From: Sediminimonas sp.
GTDB lineage: Bacteria; Pseudomonadota; Alphaproteobacteria; Rhodobacterales; Rhodobacteraceae
Length of the DNA: 58,692 nt
Direction of reading: 5' to 3'
NCBI RefSeq assembly: GCF_024637375.1
Contig: NZ_JAGXFK010000032.1
Span: 1-58,692, forward strand
Below the pieces are notes generated by a model, which was not told the DNA's origin, did no database searches, and worked only from the letters and a program-made list of their open reading frames with translations. The position numbers and the translations under genes were made by a program. Below are positions 9,396 to 18,553 of this stretch, in pieces. The stretch's first letter is position 1. Each line of letters begins with the position of its first letter.

Positions 9396-10424
9396 TCACG
9401 CACCGCAGATACCCTGCAGGCGAACCCAGTCGCCGTCGCTGAGCACCGGGCGCGAGGTGGTGTTGGCGTAGGGGTCGGCCTCGATCAGCGGCAGGGTCTT
9501 TTCGCCAGTGATGTCGAGCGCATAGGCATAGGGGCTGCTGCGTACCTGCTGTTTTTCGAAGGCGCGCAACAGCGCGTCCTCGGCCACGCGCGCGGGGGCC
9601 TGGGTAAGCCGTACCTCGGCGTAGCTGCGCAGCACGTCGGGCGGCAGCGTGCCGGTGGTGAGCAGCCGGAAACTGGCCGAAACCCCGGCATGTTCAAGCA
9701 GCCGCTCCAGAGGGTCGCGGGCGGCGGCGCGCAATTGTTCGGCGATGATGTAGCCGGCGACGATGTCGGGGGCCTCATGATCCTCGACCAGGGCGCGGCT
9801 GAGCAGCATGATATGCCCGGGCAATTGAACAGTGTTTTCAACGCCTTCGCGCATGACGATCAGGCGGTCGGTCTGCCCGTCGGGCGCCGGCAGGCGTGCC
9901 GAGAGGCGCCGCAGCGCCAGGTTGGCGGCCGGTGTCGTGCAGGGCGCGCCGGTGACGCGCTGCATCTGGTCCAGTACGGCATTGCCGATCTCGGCGCGCT
10001 TGGCCGCCGGCACCACCGAAACCGTGTGCCCGATCAATGCCCCCGGCAACCACAGCCCCCCGAGCGCGCCGATCGCCGCGACGACCGCGGCGAGGGTGAC
10101 CAGCCGCAGCCGCCCGGGGCGCGGGCGCTGGCGGTGGATGGCGGCGCGCAGGCGCTCGACCTCGGATATGAAATTCCCTTCGTCTTCAGGTAGTTCCAGC
10201 GTTTCGCCGGCATCGCCGTCGGGGTGGTAGATCGCCGGTGTCGCGCCGGGGTTGGCGCGCTCCAGCGCCGGCAGAGACCAGTGCGCCAGGGGCCGGTCGC
10301 TCCGGTCAGTGATGATGAGCGTGGCATCGCCGAGGGACACGATCACGTCGCGGCGCTGGTCGTCCGGTGTCGCCCGCCAGAGGCCCGCGGCCTCAAGGCG
10401 TTGATATTGCTTCAAGGCCGTCAT
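9396..10424 (-). CDS. Membrane-anchored protein resembling an inactive M48-type peptidase
   Basis: A 342-residue protein with a cytoplasmic N-terminal domain (residues 1-105), one membrane segment (LVTLAAVVAAIGALGGLWLPGALIG, about 107-135) and a large outside domain. The outside part has the flow of an M48 peptidase: LPGHIMLLSRALVEDHEAPDIVAGYIIAEQL. Where HExxH is expected, the sequence reads AEQLR, so both zinc-binding histidines are missing. It is therefore probably non-catalytic, perhaps a scaffold or membrane quality-control partner. The M48 relation is my reading of a pattern, not a search. It is convergent with the SPOR gene, with 9 bases between stops. Confidence 0.6.
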   Translation of the reverse strand: MTALKQYQRLEAAGLWRATPDDQRRDVIVSLGDATLIITDRSDRPLAHWSLPALERANPGATPAIYHPDGDAGETLELPEDEGNFISEVERLRAAIHRQRPRPGRLRLVTLAAVVAAIGALGGLWLPGALIGHTVSVVPAAKRAEIGNAVLDQMQRVTGAPCTTPAANLALRRLSARLPAPDGQTDRLIVMREGVENTVQLPGHIMLLSRALVEDHEAPDIVAGYIIAEQLRAAARDPLERLLEHAGVSASFRLLTTGTLPPDVLRSYAEVRLTQAPARVAEDALLRAFEKQQVRSSPYAYALDITGEKTLPLIEADPYANTTSRPVLSDGDWVRLQGICGA

Positions 10425-10981
10425 CGGCGTCTGCCCTGCCTCCTGGATTGCGGAGACGATAGCACGGCCGCCGCGCGCCCGGCAATTGCCCCCGGTGCGC
10501 CCCGGCGGGTGATTCGGGGGTTAACGGCCCGGATTTGCAGGGATCGGCGCGTCTGCATCCCGGTAGCATCACGTCGGTATTGCGTCGGTACGGCGCGGCA
10601 CCCGGGGCCGGGTTAATGTGGCGCGCGGTGGCGGGTGCCACAAGATGTGGGCAGGGGGGGGCAGCGTGCCGCGCGGAACGGAGAGGGCTGGTTGCAGCCC
10701 CTAAGCTACCGGTCATAGTCGCAGCATGTGCGAGTGCGGCATCCTACACAAAGGGCGGGAAGTGTGAGTTCGCTGCATGTGCGAACCAGTCGGACCGCTG
10801 CACAAACAACTGACATTCAGGCGACCAACAACACCCGTTCTTCTCCGCGCTGCCGCATGTCTTGAGCCCAAGATGACCCGGTGCCGCACTTCACACAAAT
10901 GACCGCTACGCAAGTGCAGTCCCGAATAAGTGGGCGACCTGCGCTCGACAACTCATATCAATCGGTGATTAATTCTCTGCT
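10425..10981. other. Gene-free stretch leading into an AT-richer island
   Basis: About 557 bases with no ORF I trust. The left part is GC-rich like the host genome. Composition shifts from about 10,700 on, with several short related strings (GGGCGGGAAGTGTGAGTTCG near 10,753 and CGCACTTCACACAAATGACC near 10,883) that look like degraded repeat material. It probably contains the left junction of the three-gene cassette that follows. I see no integrase, tRNA end or clear target duplication. Confidence 0.4.
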
Positions 10982-11458
10982 ATGGATATGACGACGAAGA
11001 CAAATCAACAGATTCAGAACTTGATCGACAACCATCGTCGGGCCGGAAAGCTCGGCGCTCCGTTGGCCGTCGCTGCTATCGAAGAGCAGGCCCGAAGGAA
11101 CACTGCGTTCGATTTCAAGGCAGGCATTGAATTCTTGCTTCAGGCCGCACGCGACAAGCGCTCAGTGACCTATCGCCAATTGGCTGAAGCCGGTGGAGTG
11201 CTGAAGCCCGGCGACGCTTGGCACCAACACATGGCTCGGAAGATTCCATTGTCTCAGATCGTCGACTATGCCCACACACACGATATGCCAGCAGTCACCG
11301 CGTTGGTGGAGACGGCTCAGGGTGTAACGGATAGCATCCTCGCCGGGTTCCAGAAGGGGCTGGATGACACTGGACTACGTGTCCCGATTGGGATGACCAT
11401 TAGTGAATTCTACTTCGCCGAACGCCAAAGCGCGTTTGACTGGGCCTCCGCGAAATGA
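10982..11458 (+). CDS. Unknown small protein, first gene of a co-translated three-gene cassette
   Basis: A 158-residue soluble protein without a signal peptide or membrane segment. Residues about 50-75 (LLQAARDKRSVTYRQLAEAGG) look like a winged-helix segment, and a later PAVTALVETAQG stretch recalls small proteins of mobile elements with the pattern YGELA...P-x-x-ALV-x-x-x-x-G. That likeness is from memory and weak. The ATG at 10982 has no strong Shine-Dalgarno; a second ATG lies six bases on. Its stop overlaps the next start in ATGA, implying translational coupling. Composition is AT-richer than the surroundings, suggesting transfer. The function is unknown; DNA binding is the best guess. 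Confidence 0.65.
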   Translation: MDMTTKTNQQIQNLIDNHRRAGKLGAPLAVAAIEEQARRNTAFDFKAGIEFLLQAARDKRSVTYRQLAEAGGVLKPGDAWHQHMARKIPLSQIVDYAHTHDMPAVTALVETAQGVTDSILAGFQKGLDDTGLRVPIGMTISEFYFAERQSAFDWASAK

Positions 11459-11868
11459 AGAAACTCGCACACCAACAAGCCGGTGACCTTGGTGAGGCAT
11501 TGGCGTTAGCCAAGCTGAACAGCCTTGGTTATGCAGCCTACGCCAGCCCAGCGGGTGCCCCTGGTCACGACCTCATGGTAGTGGTTGATGATCGCGCCTT
11601 GTCAGTCGAGGTGAAGACACGGCAATACATTGACCGCGAAACCGAAATTACTCGCTGGCCTGTGCTGATGGCAACCAAGGGTGACGCCGATTTGTTCCTA
11701 TTTGTCGCACTGAACATTAGCACTATGGCGCCGACTTTCTATTTGCTCACCAACGAACAGGCACTGGAGTGCCACAGGTCCGATCCGAACCGCGAACGGT
11801 CCGGAAACTGCCTGCCAAGCGCCGTCCGGGCTACTGCAACAGCGAACGATTTCGGAGCGTTGCAATGA
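11455..11868 (+). CDS. PD-(D/E)XK nuclease-like protein, second cassette gene
   Basis: A 137-residue protein with the layout of the PD-(D/E)XK nuclease fold. The N-terminal helix carries a glutamate (AGDLGEALALAKLNSLGY, near residue 13), then an aspartate in GAPGHDLMVVV near residue 40, then E-x-K in LSVEVKTR near residue 52. All presumed metal-site residues are present, so it may be catalytically competent. The C-terminal tail after residue 105 is less ordered. It overlaps its neighbours by 4 bases (ATGA) at both ends, marking a compact operon. The family relation is inferred from motifs; the substrate is unknown. Confidence 0.68.
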   Translation: MKKLAHQQAGDLGEALALAKLNSLGYAAYASPAGAPGHDLMVVVDDRALSVEVKTRQYIDRETEITRWPVLMATKGDADLFLFVALNISTMAPTFYLLTNEQALECHRSDPNRERSGNCLPSAVRATATANDFGALQ

Positions 11869-12275
11869 AACACCAGATGACCGGAAATGCTGGGCTGTTC
11901 CATATCGCATGGGAACTGACACGGCGGGGCTGGAGCGTCATGCCCACGGTGCGAAATGCACGCGGCGCTGACCTGTATGCCGCCCCAGTCGATGATGAGG
12001 ATATGGTGATCCCAATCCAGTCAAAGGCGCTGTCTAAGAGCGTCGATGTGCCTTTGGGTGGTAGCTTAGACAGTCTGCGCTCACAGTGGTGGATCATCAC
12101 CGTTGGAGCCAACGACGACGATCCGGTGTGCTACATACTGACGTTGGACGAAGTAAAATCTCTTGCGGGTTCGAATACCAACAAGGAAGGCCGCGTATCG
12201 TGGTGGTTGTCACGAAAGAACTACAACAGGCCTGAGTTCCGTGAGGCATGGCATCGCTTGGCACGGAAGGACTGA
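11865..12275 (+). CDS. PD-(D/E)XK-like (QxK variant) protein, third cassette gene
   Basis: A 136-residue protein with a second nuclease-like layout: GNAGLFHIAWELTRRGWSV (helix), NARGADLYAAP (aspartate near residue 40) and VIPIQSKAL (Q-x-K near residue 57). Mrr-type enzymes also use Q-x-K, so it may still be active or may be a DNA-binding partner of the preceding protein. The C-terminal half is tryptophan-rich (QWWIITV, VSWWLSRKNY). It begins inside the stop of the previous gene. No membrane segment is present. It is AT-richer than host genes. Function unassigned. Confidence 0.62.
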   Translation: MKHQMTGNAGLFHIAWELTRRGWSVMPTVRNARGADLYAAPVDDEDMVIPIQSKALSKSVDVPLGGSLDSLRSQWWIITVGANDDDPVCYILTLDEVKSLAGSNTNKEGRVSWWLSRKNYNRPEFREAWHRLARKD

Positions 12276-12535
12276 CCCGAGAGCAGCCATTGTTAAGCCC
12301 CCGGCCAACGTCTTCCTCGTCCGCATAGAGTGTCTTCGAGCTTGCTAGCCTTTGATCTTACTGCGAATGACGGTTCGGAGAGCTGCGTTGCGGCATTAGG
12401 ACGATCAGTCCAAGGTCCGGAAAGGGCCGCTCACGTCTCGATGGGCGACTAAGGTTCACAACTTCGCAACTTCCCCTCCCATACGCATCGCGGACATTGG
12501 CCGGCCGTTCCGCCCGTCCCGCCCGCGCCGCGCGT
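12276..12535. other. Right flank of the three-gene cassette
   Basis: About 260 bases without a gene between the third cassette gene and the acyl-CoA synthetase stop. AT-richer on the left and returning to host composition near 12,480, so a right junction is likely here. Strings such as GACGGTTCGGAGAGCTGCG are seen, but no direct repeat with the left flank was found by eye. Confidence 0.35.
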
Positions 12536-14164
12536 CTACAGGTCGCGCGCGAGGGCGCGGAGCTGGAATTTCTGGATCTTGCCGGTCGATGTCTTGGGCA
12601 GTTCGCGGAACACCACGCGCTTGGGGGTCTTGAACCCGGCCAGCCGTTCGCGGGCGAAGGCGATCAGTGTCGCCTCGTCGGCGCTGTGGCCGTCCTTCAG
12701 CTCGACAAAGGCGCAGGGCACCTCGCCCCATTTGTCGTCGGGTTTGGCGACCACGGCGCACAGCAGCACGTCGGGGTGCGCGGCGAGGACGCCTTCGACC
12801 TCGACCGAGCTGATGTTTTCGCCGCCCGAGATGATGATGTCCTTCGAGCGGTCGAGGATCTTCATGTAGCCGTCGGGATGCTGGATGGCGATATCGCCCG
12901 AGTGAAAGTACCCGTCCCTGAACGCCTTGGCGGTGGCGTCGGCGTTCTTGAGGTAGCCTTTCATCACGCCGTTGCCGCGAAACATGATTTCGCCCTGTGT
13001 TTCGCTGTCCATCGGCACCCGGGTCATGGTCTCGGGGTCCATGACGGTGCTTTCCTCCATGAAGGGCATCGCCACGCCGGTGCGCGCCTTGATCTCGAAC
13101 CGCTGATCCTCGGGCAGGGCATCCCATTCGGCGTGCCAGGTGCATTCGGTGGCCGGGCCGTAGGTTTCGGTCAGCCCGTAGACCTGGGTGACGTTGAAGC
13201 CCAGCGGCTCGATCGCGCGCAGGGTGGCGGCCGGTGGCGGGGCGCCGGCGGTGAACACCTCGACGACATGGTCGAAGTCGCGGCGTTCGTCCTCGCGCGC
13301 GTTGATGAGGGTGTTGAGCACGATCGGCGCGCCGCCGAAATGGGTCGCGCCCTCGTCGGCGATGGCGTCGTAGATGGCCCCTGCCGTGATGTCGCGGCAG
13401 CACACAACGGTGCCGCCCAGCAGCGGCATCATCCAGGTGTGGGACCAGCCGTTGCAGTGAAACAGCGGCACGATGGTCAGGTAACGCGGGTGCAGCACCA
13501 TGCGCCAGCTTATGACCTGTCCCATGGCGTTGAGGTAGGCGCCGCGGTGGTGAGAGACCACGCCCTTGGGCCGCCCGGTGGTGCCCGAGGTGTAGTTGAG
13601 CGCGATGGATTCCCATTCGTCGTCGGGCATGACCCAGTCGAAGCCGGGGTCGCCCTGGGCCAGCAGCGATTCGTACTCGGTATAGTGGCCGGTGGCGTGC
13701 ACGCCGGCGTGGTCGTCGGCGACCTCGATCACCGTGGGCGCGGGGCCTTCCATCTGCTCGATGGCCTGCGCGGCGACCGGCAGGAACTGCGGATCGACCA
13801 GCAGCACCTTTGCCTCGCCATGGTCGAGGATATGGGCCACGGTATCGGGTTCGAGCCGCGTGTTGATGGTGTTGAGCACCGCGCCGCAGGCGGGCACGCC
13901 GAAATGCGCCTCGGCCTGGGCGGGGATGTTGGGCAGCATGGTGGCCACCACGTCGCCCGGCCGCACGCCCATGCCCGCCAGCGCCGAGGCCAGCCGCGTC
14001 ACCCGCGCGTGGTACTCGGCATAGGTCTTGCGATGCGGTCCGTAGACGACCGCCTCGTGTTCGGCGAATACGCCGGCGGCGCGCCGCAGAAACGAAAGCG
14101 GCGTCAGCGGCGTGTAATTCGCCGCGCACTTGTCCAGTCCGGTCTCGTCTCGCATCCAGCCCAT
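12536..14164 (-). CDS. Acyl-CoA synthetase of the DmdB/AlkK-like group
   Basis: A 542-residue adenylate-forming ligase. Motifs are NYTSGTTGRPKG near residue 190, the active-site stretch PLFHCNGW near 235, YGLTETYGP near 330, and the catalytic lysine in KTSTGKIQKF near 525. The N-terminus MGWMRDETGLDKCAANYTPLTPLSFL is typical of the medium-chain or methylmercaptopropionate ligases (DmdB) of roseobacters. It would activate a free acid to its CoA ester for the acyl-CoA dehydrogenases encoded nearby. The ATG at 14164 follows GGGAGGAAAC. Family members have broad specificity, so I give no symbol. Confidence 0.85.
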   Translation of the reverse strand: MGWMRDETGLDKCAANYTPLTPLSFLRRAAGVFAEHEAVVYGPHRKTYAEYHARVTRLASALAGMGVRPGDVVATMLPNIPAQAEAHFGVPACGAVLNTINTRLEPDTVAHILDHGEAKVLLVDPQFLPVAAQAIEQMEGPAPTVIEVADDHAGVHATGHYTEYESLLAQGDPGFDWVMPDDEWESIALNYTSGTTGRPKGVVSHHRGAYLNAMGQVISWRMVLHPRYLTIVPLFHCNGWSHTWMMPLLGGTVVCCRDITAGAIYDAIADEGATHFGGAPIVLNTLINAREDERRDFDHVVEVFTAGAPPPAATLRAIEPLGFNVTQVYGLTETYGPATECTWHAEWDALPEDQRFEIKARTGVAMPFMEESTVMDPETMTRVPMDSETQGEIMFRGNGVMKGYLKNADATAKAFRDGYFHSGDIAIQHPDGYMKILDRSKDIIISGGENISSVEVEGVLAAHPDVLLCAVVAKPDDKWGEVPCAFVELKDGHSADEATLIAFARERLAGFKTPKRVVFRELPKTSTGKIQKFQLRALARDL

Positions 14165-14357
14165 TGTTTCCTCCCGCTTGAACCTGTTTGCGACAGACTA
14201 TTGCGCCCGGGCGGGGCAAGGGAAGGGGGATCGGCCTGCGAGCGGGGCGAAAACCGGACTTTTGCGCCGGCCGCCCCGGCGCCGGAGCGTGTTTTCGAAT
14301 GCCCGGGACGCGCGAAACCGGTTCCCACTTTCGGGCGACATGCTCTAGCGTGGGGAC

Positions 14358-15008
14358 ATGATCATCTCGCACGGGCGGCGCTACATCTTCGTGCATATCC
14401 CCAAGACCGGCGGCACGGCACTGTCGCTGGCGCTGGAGGGGCGCGCGATGGCCGATGATATCCTGATCGGCGACACCCCCAAGGCGCGCCGGCGCCGGCG
14501 CCGGTTGAGGGGCGTGCAGGCGGCGGGGCGGCTGTGGAAGCATTCCACCATGGCCGACATCGACGGGCTGCTGAGCCCGGCGCAGGTGGCGGACTATTTC
14601 GCCTTCACGCTGGTGCGCAATCCCTGGGACAGGATGGTCAGCTATTACCACTGGCTGCGGGTGCAACGCTTCGATCATCCGCAGGTGCGGCTGGCGGCGC
14701 GGCTGGGCTTCGCCGATTTCGTACTGCACCCGCAGACCCGCGCGGCGATCCGGGCGGCGCCCTGTGCCAGCTACATGCGCGATGCGGCCGGGGTGGAGCG
14801 ATGCGATGCCTATATCCGCATCGAATGCTTTGATGACGACGCCGCCGCCTTGTGGCGGCACCTGGGGTTCCGGATGGAACTGCCGCGCGCCAATGCCTCG
14901 CGGCGGGCGCGCGACTTTCGCCGCTATTACGGCGACGACACCGCGCAGGCGGTCGCGCATGATTGCGCCGAGGATATCGCGCGCTTCGGCTATGTCTTCG
15001 GCGGGTAG
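14358..15008 (+). CDS. Sulfotransferase family protein
   Basis: A 216-residue protein with both PAPS-binding signatures of sulfotransferases. The 5'-phosphosulfate loop is YIFVHIPKTGGTALS near residues 9-23. The 3'-phosphate segment is FTLVRNPWDRMVSYYHW near residues 80-96. It belongs with the family 2 (chondroitin/heparan-like) bacterial members that often modify surface sugars. The arginine-rich stretch ARRRRRRL near residue 45 is odd and may be a disordered loop. The target is unknown. It is transcribed alone and ends in a hairpin terminator. Confidence 0.83.
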   Translation: MIISHGRRYIFVHIPKTGGTALSLALEGRAMADDILIGDTPKARRRRRRLRGVQAAGRLWKHSTMADIDGLLSPAQVADYFAFTLVRNPWDRMVSYYHWLRVQRFDHPQVRLAARLGFADFVLHPQTRAAIRAAPCASYMRDAAGVERCDAYIRIECFDDDAAALWRHLGFRMELPRANASRRARDFRRYYGDDTAQAVAHDCAEDIARFGYVFGG

Positions 15009-15017
15009 TGAGGCGGA

Positions 15018-15043
15018 AACCGCGCCCCTTGCGGGGCGCGGTT
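15018..15043 (+). terminator. Hairpin terminator after the sulfotransferase gene
   Basis: An 11-base-pair perfect stem (AACCGCGCCCC at 15018-15028 with its complement at 15033-15043) has a TTGC loop and is followed by GCTGGTTTTT. It sits ten bases after the sulfotransferase stop, as expected for a factor-independent terminator. Confidence 0.82.
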
Positions 15044-15060
15044 GCTGGTTTTTCAGAGTG

Positions 15061-15104
15061 GGGGCGCTGCCCCCACACCCCCGGAGTACTTGGGGAAAGA
15101 TGAA
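15061..15104 (-). repeat. Roseobacter-type intergenic element, copy 1
   Basis: Read on the minus strand the core is TTCATCTTTCCCCAAGTACT followed by CC and a GGGGGTGTGGGGGC tail. It shares about 20 of 22 core positions with three other copies in this window. It lies between convergent sulfotransferase and fadJ genes. The role is unknown; placement suggests a transcript-end element. Confidence 0.75.
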
Positions 15105-15118
15105 GCGGTTGTCGTGCC

Positions 15119-17314
15119 TCAGGCCGCCTGTTCGGCCGGCCCGAAGCGGCTGTAGAAGCTCTGGGTCTTGTCGGCCATCTCGCGCAGCAGGTCCGGGCAA
15201 TGAAAGCGCGGGCCATATGCCGCCTCGAGCTGGTCGCACCGCTCGGCCGCGTAGGGCGTGCCGATGATGTCGAGCCACGAGAACGGCCCCCCCGACCACG
15301 GCGCGAAGCCCCAGCCGAGGATGGCGCCGACATCGCCTTCGCGGATGTCTTCCAGCACGCCATCTTCCAGCGCGCGGACCGCCTCCAACACCTGCGCGAA
15401 CATCAGCCGGTGTTGCACGAGCGTAAGGTCGGGCTGCTCTTCGAGGGGCGGGAAGCGGTCGGCCAGCCCTTTCCAGTATCCAAGGCGCTTGCCGTTTTCG
15501 TCGTAGTCGAAGAACCCGGCCTTGGCCTTGCGGCCCAGGCGGCCTTCGCCTTCCATGAAGAAGATGATCTCGTCGACCTCCGTATCGGGGTAGGCGTCGC
15601 CCATCGCCGCCTTGGTGGCGCGGGCGATCTTGGCGCCGAGGTCGATCGAGGTTTCATCCACCAGTTGCAGCGGCCCCACCGGAAAGCCCAGTTGCCGCGC
15701 GGCGTCGTCGATGAGCGCGGGTGCCACGCCTTCCTTCACCATCCGCATGCCTTCGTTGATGTAAGGGATGATGCAGCGGTTGGCATAGAAGAACCGCGCG
15801 TCGTTGACCGCGATCGGGGTCTTGCGGATCTGGCGCACGTAATCCAGCGCCTTGGCCACGGCGCGGTCGCCGGTCTGCTTGCCCTTGATGATCTCGACCA
15901 GCGCCATCTTTTCGACCGGCGAAAAGAAGTGGATGCCGATGAACTGCTCGGGCTTGTCGCTTGCGCGGGCCAGGTCGGTGATCGGCAGGGTCGAGGTGTT
16001 GGAGGCGAAGATGCAGTCGGGGCCGACCACGTCGAGTGCCTGTTTGGTGACCTCGGCCTTGACCTCGGGGTCTTCGAACACCGCTTCGATGATCAGGTCG
16101 CAGCCCGCCAGCGCCGAATAATCGGTGGTGGCGGTGATCCGGTCCAGCGTGGCGGCCTTCTTTTCCTCGGTCGCCTTGCCGCGCTTGATCCCTTTGTCCA
16201 TGAAATCGGCGGTGTAGGCCTTGCCCTTGTCGGCGGCGTCCTGCCTGGCGTCGATCAGAACCACGTCGATCCCGGCCCGAGCCGAGACCAGCGCGATGCC
16301 CGCGCCCATCATGCCGGCGCCCAGGACGCCCAGCTTGCGCACACGCTGATCGGGGGCCTCGGGGCGGTTGGCCCCCTTTTCGAGCGCCTCCTTGTTGAGG
16401 AACAGCGACCGGATCATCGCCGCCGAAGACGGGTTCATCAGGATGTTGACGAACCAGCGGGCCTCGATCCTGAGCGCGGTATCGAATGGCACCAGCGCGC
16501 CCTCGTAGACCGCCGAGAGCAGCGCCCTGGCGGCCGGGAAGGCGCCTTGCGTGCGCCCGTTGACCATTGCGCTGGCACCGACGAAGGTCTGGAAACCCGC
16601 CGGGTGGTAGGGGGCACCGCCGGGCATCTTGTAACCCTTGGCGTCCCACGGCTTGACGATGTCGGCATCATCGGCGCCCAGCACCCAGTCGCGCGCCGCC
16701 GCGACGGGGTCGTCTGCCACCTCGTCGATGAGGCCCGCGCCCCTGGCCTTTTTCGGGTCGACCAGCTTGCCTTCCAGCAGATAGGGCGAGGCCCCCATGG
16801 CGCCGAGCTTGCGCACCAGCCGCGTGCTGCCGCCGGCGCCGGGGAAGATACCGACCATGATTTCGGGCAGGCCGATCTTGGCCTTCGGGTTGTCGGCGGC
16901 GAATATGCGGTGGGTGGCAAGCGGCAGTTCCAGCCCGAAGCCCACGGCGGTGCCGGGCAGGGCGGCGGCGATCGGCTTGCCGCCCTTGTTGGTCTTGGGG
17001 TCCATGCCCGCGCGCTCGATCTTTCTGAGCACGCCGTGCATCTGCATGATGCCGTCGAACAGGCCGCGCGCGGGGTCGTCGCCGGCGTCGTCCTTCATCC
17101 GCGACAGCGCGTTGAGGTCCATGCCGGCGGCAAAGTCCTTCTTGGCCGATGTAATGACGATGCCCTTGACGGCATCGTCGGCCAGCGCGTCGTCGATCAG
17201 CCCGTCGAGGGTTTGCAGCGCCTCGATGCTGAGCACGTTCATGGTCTTGCCGGGGCAGTCCCAGGTGATGGTGGCGACGCCGTCGGCGTCTTTTCCCATG
17301 GTGAAATCTGTCAT
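15119..17314 (-). CDS. fadJ: Multifunctional enoyl-CoA hydratase / 3-hydroxyacyl-CoA dehydrogenase
   Basis: A 731-residue alpha subunit of the beta-oxidation complex. Residues about 1-190 are a crotonase domain with both catalytic glutamates in place ([14 protein letters not shown] near 130 and [14 protein letters not shown] near 150). Residues about 325-500 are the NAD-binding dehydrogenase domain ([14 protein letters not shown]), with the catalytic histidine in [12 protein letters not shown]. The C-terminal 3HCDH domains follow. It hydrates enoyl-CoA and oxidises the hydroxyacyl-CoA for FadA. The ATG at 17314 follows CAGGAGAAA. It is the last gene of the long minus-strand operon, 27 bases after fadA. 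fadB would be an equally fair name. Confidence 0.93.
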   Translation of the reverse strand: MTDFTMGKDADGVATITWDCPGKTMNVLSIEALQTLDGLIDDALADDAVKGIVITSAKKDFAAGMDLNALSRMKDDAGDDPARGLFDGIMQMHGVLRKIERAGMDPKTNKGGKPIAAALPGTAVGFGLELPLATHRIFAADNPKAKIGLPEIMVGIFPGAGGSTRLVRKLGAMGASPYLLEGKLVDPKKARGAGLIDEVADDPVAAARDWVLGADDADIVKPWDAKGYKMPGGAPYHPAGFQTFVGASAMVNGRTQGAFPAARALLSAVYEGALVPFDTALRIEARWFVNILMNPSSAAMIRSLFLNKEALEKGANRPEAPDQRVRKLGVLGAGMMGAGIALVSARAGIDVVLIDARQDAADKGKAYTADFMDKGIKRGKATEEKKAATLDRITATTDYSALAGCDLIIEAVFEDPEVKAEVTKQALDVVGPDCIFASNTSTLPITDLARASDKPEQFIGIHFFSPVEKMALVEIIKGKQTGDRAVAKALDYVRQIRKTPIAVNDARFFYANRCIIPYINEGMRMVKEGVAPALIDDAARQLGFPVGPLQLVDETSIDLGAKIARATKAAMGDAYPDTEVDEIIFFMEGEGRLGRKAKAGFFDYDENGKRLGYWKGLADRFPPLEEQPDLTLVQHRLMFAQVLEAVRALEDGVLEDIREGDVGAILGWGFAPWSGGPFSWLDIIGTPYAAERCDQLEAAYGPRFHCPDLLREMADKTQSFYSRFGPAEQAA

Positions 17315-17341
17315 TTCGGGTTTCTCCTGTCTGTCGCGGGC

Positions 17342-18553
17342 TTACACGCGCTCGATGATGGTGGCAGCGCCCATGCCGGAGGCGACGCACAAGGTGGCCA
17401 GCCCGGTGCCCTTGCCGGTGCGTTCCAGCTCGTCCAGCAGCGTGCCGATGATCATGGCGCCGGTCGCGCCCAGCGGATGGCCCATGGCGATGGCGCCGCC
17501 GTTCACGTTGACGCGGTCATGATCGACGTCGAACGCCTGCATGAAGCGCAGCACCACGGCCGAGAATGCCTCGTTCACCTCGAAGAGGTCGATGTCGGAA
17601 ATCGACATGCCGCTCTCGGAGAGGATCTTTTCGGTTGCCGGGACCGGGCCGGTCAGCATGATGGTGGGGTCGGTGCCGATCTTGGCGGTGGCGCGGATGC
17701 GCGCGCGCGGCTTGAGGCCCCATTTCTCGCCGAACTCGCGGCTGCCGATCAGCAGCCCGGCGCCGCCATCGACGATGCCGCTGGAGTTGCCGGCGTGGTG
17801 GACGTGCTCGATGCGTTCGAGGTGCGGGTAGCGCAACTGTGCGACCTTGTCGAAGCCCGGCATCGACTCGCCCATGTCCTTGAACGACGGCTTGAGCGCG
17901 CCCAGGCTTTGCATGTCGGTGTCGGGGCGCATGTATTCGTCACGGTCCAGGATCGGCAGGCCGTTCTGGTCGCGCACCGTCAGGATCGAGCGATCGAAGC
18001 GCTGGTCGTCCCACGCCGCCTTGGCGCGGCGCTGCGATTCCACTGCGAAGCTGTCGACGTCATCGCGCGAGAAACCGTATTCGGTGGCGATGATGTCGGC
18101 GCTGATGCCCTGGGGGACGAAATAGGTTTCCATCGCCAGGCTGGGATCGACCGCGAAGGCGGCGCCGTCGCTGCCCATCGGCACGCGGCCCATCATCTCG
18201 ACCCCGCCGGCGATATAGCCGTCGCCGGCGCCGCCGCGCACCTGGTTGGCGGCCAGGTTCACCGCCTCCATGCCGCTGGCGCAAAACCGGTTGATCGCCA
18301 GGCCGGGGATGGACTGATCCAGTGTTGATCCCAGCACCGCGCTGCGCGCAAGGCAGCCGCCCTGTTCCATCACCTGGGTGACGTTGCCCCAGATCACGTC
18401 TTCGACGGCGTGGCCTTCGAGGTTGTTGCGCTCGCGCAGGGCGTCGAGCACGCCGGCGCTGAGCCGCAGCGATGTCACCTCGTGCAGGGCGCCGTCCTTG
18501 CGGCCCTTGCCGCGCGGTGTGCGAACGGCGTCGTAGATATAGGCGTCTGTCAT
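17342..18553 (-). CDS. fadA: Acetyl-CoA C-acyltransferase (3-ketoacyl-CoA thiolase)
   Basis: A 403-residue thiolase releasing acetyl-CoA from 3-ketoacyl-CoA. The acylated cysteine is in [12 protein letters not shown] near residue 90. The histidine is in [15 protein letters not shown] near 360. The second cysteine is in [11 protein letters not shown] near 390. All catalytic residues are present. The AGGAGAAGCACCC leader and ATG at 18553 are clear. The upstream NYN gene ends inside this start codon (ATGA overlap), an unexpected coupling. It pairs with fadJ downstream to form the trifunctional complex. Confidence 0.94.
   Translation of the reverse strand: MTDAYIYDAVRTPRGKGRKDGALHEVTSLRLSAGVLDALRERNNLEGHAVEDVIWGNVTQVMEQGGCLARSAVLGSTLDQSIPGLAINRFCASGMEAVNLAANQVRGGAGDGYIAGGVEMMGRVPMGSDGAAFAVDPSLAMETYFVPQGISADIIATEYGFSRDDVDSFAVESQRRAKAAWDDQRFDRSILTVRDQNGLPILDRDEYMRPDTDMQSLGALKPSFKDMGESMPGFDKVAQLRYPHLERIEHVHHAGNSSGIVDGGAGLLIGSREFGEKWGLKPRARIRATAKIGTDPTIMLTGPVPATEKILSESGMSISDIDLFEVNEAFSAVVLRFMQAFDVDHDRVNVNGGAIAMGHPLGATGAMIIGTLLDELERTGKGTGLATLCVASGMGAATIIERV

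Noticed and set aside
12456..15299. A 947-codon minus-strand frame across the acyl-CoA synthetase and sulfotransferase
   Set aside because: Runs out of frame through both a same-strand and an opposite-strand gene; arginine-rich shadow.
15200..18328. A 1042-codon open frame on the plus strand opposite fadJ and fadA
   Set aside because: Spans two clear genes in antisense, is His/Gly/Asp-rich as expected for a shadow, and has no recognisable domain.
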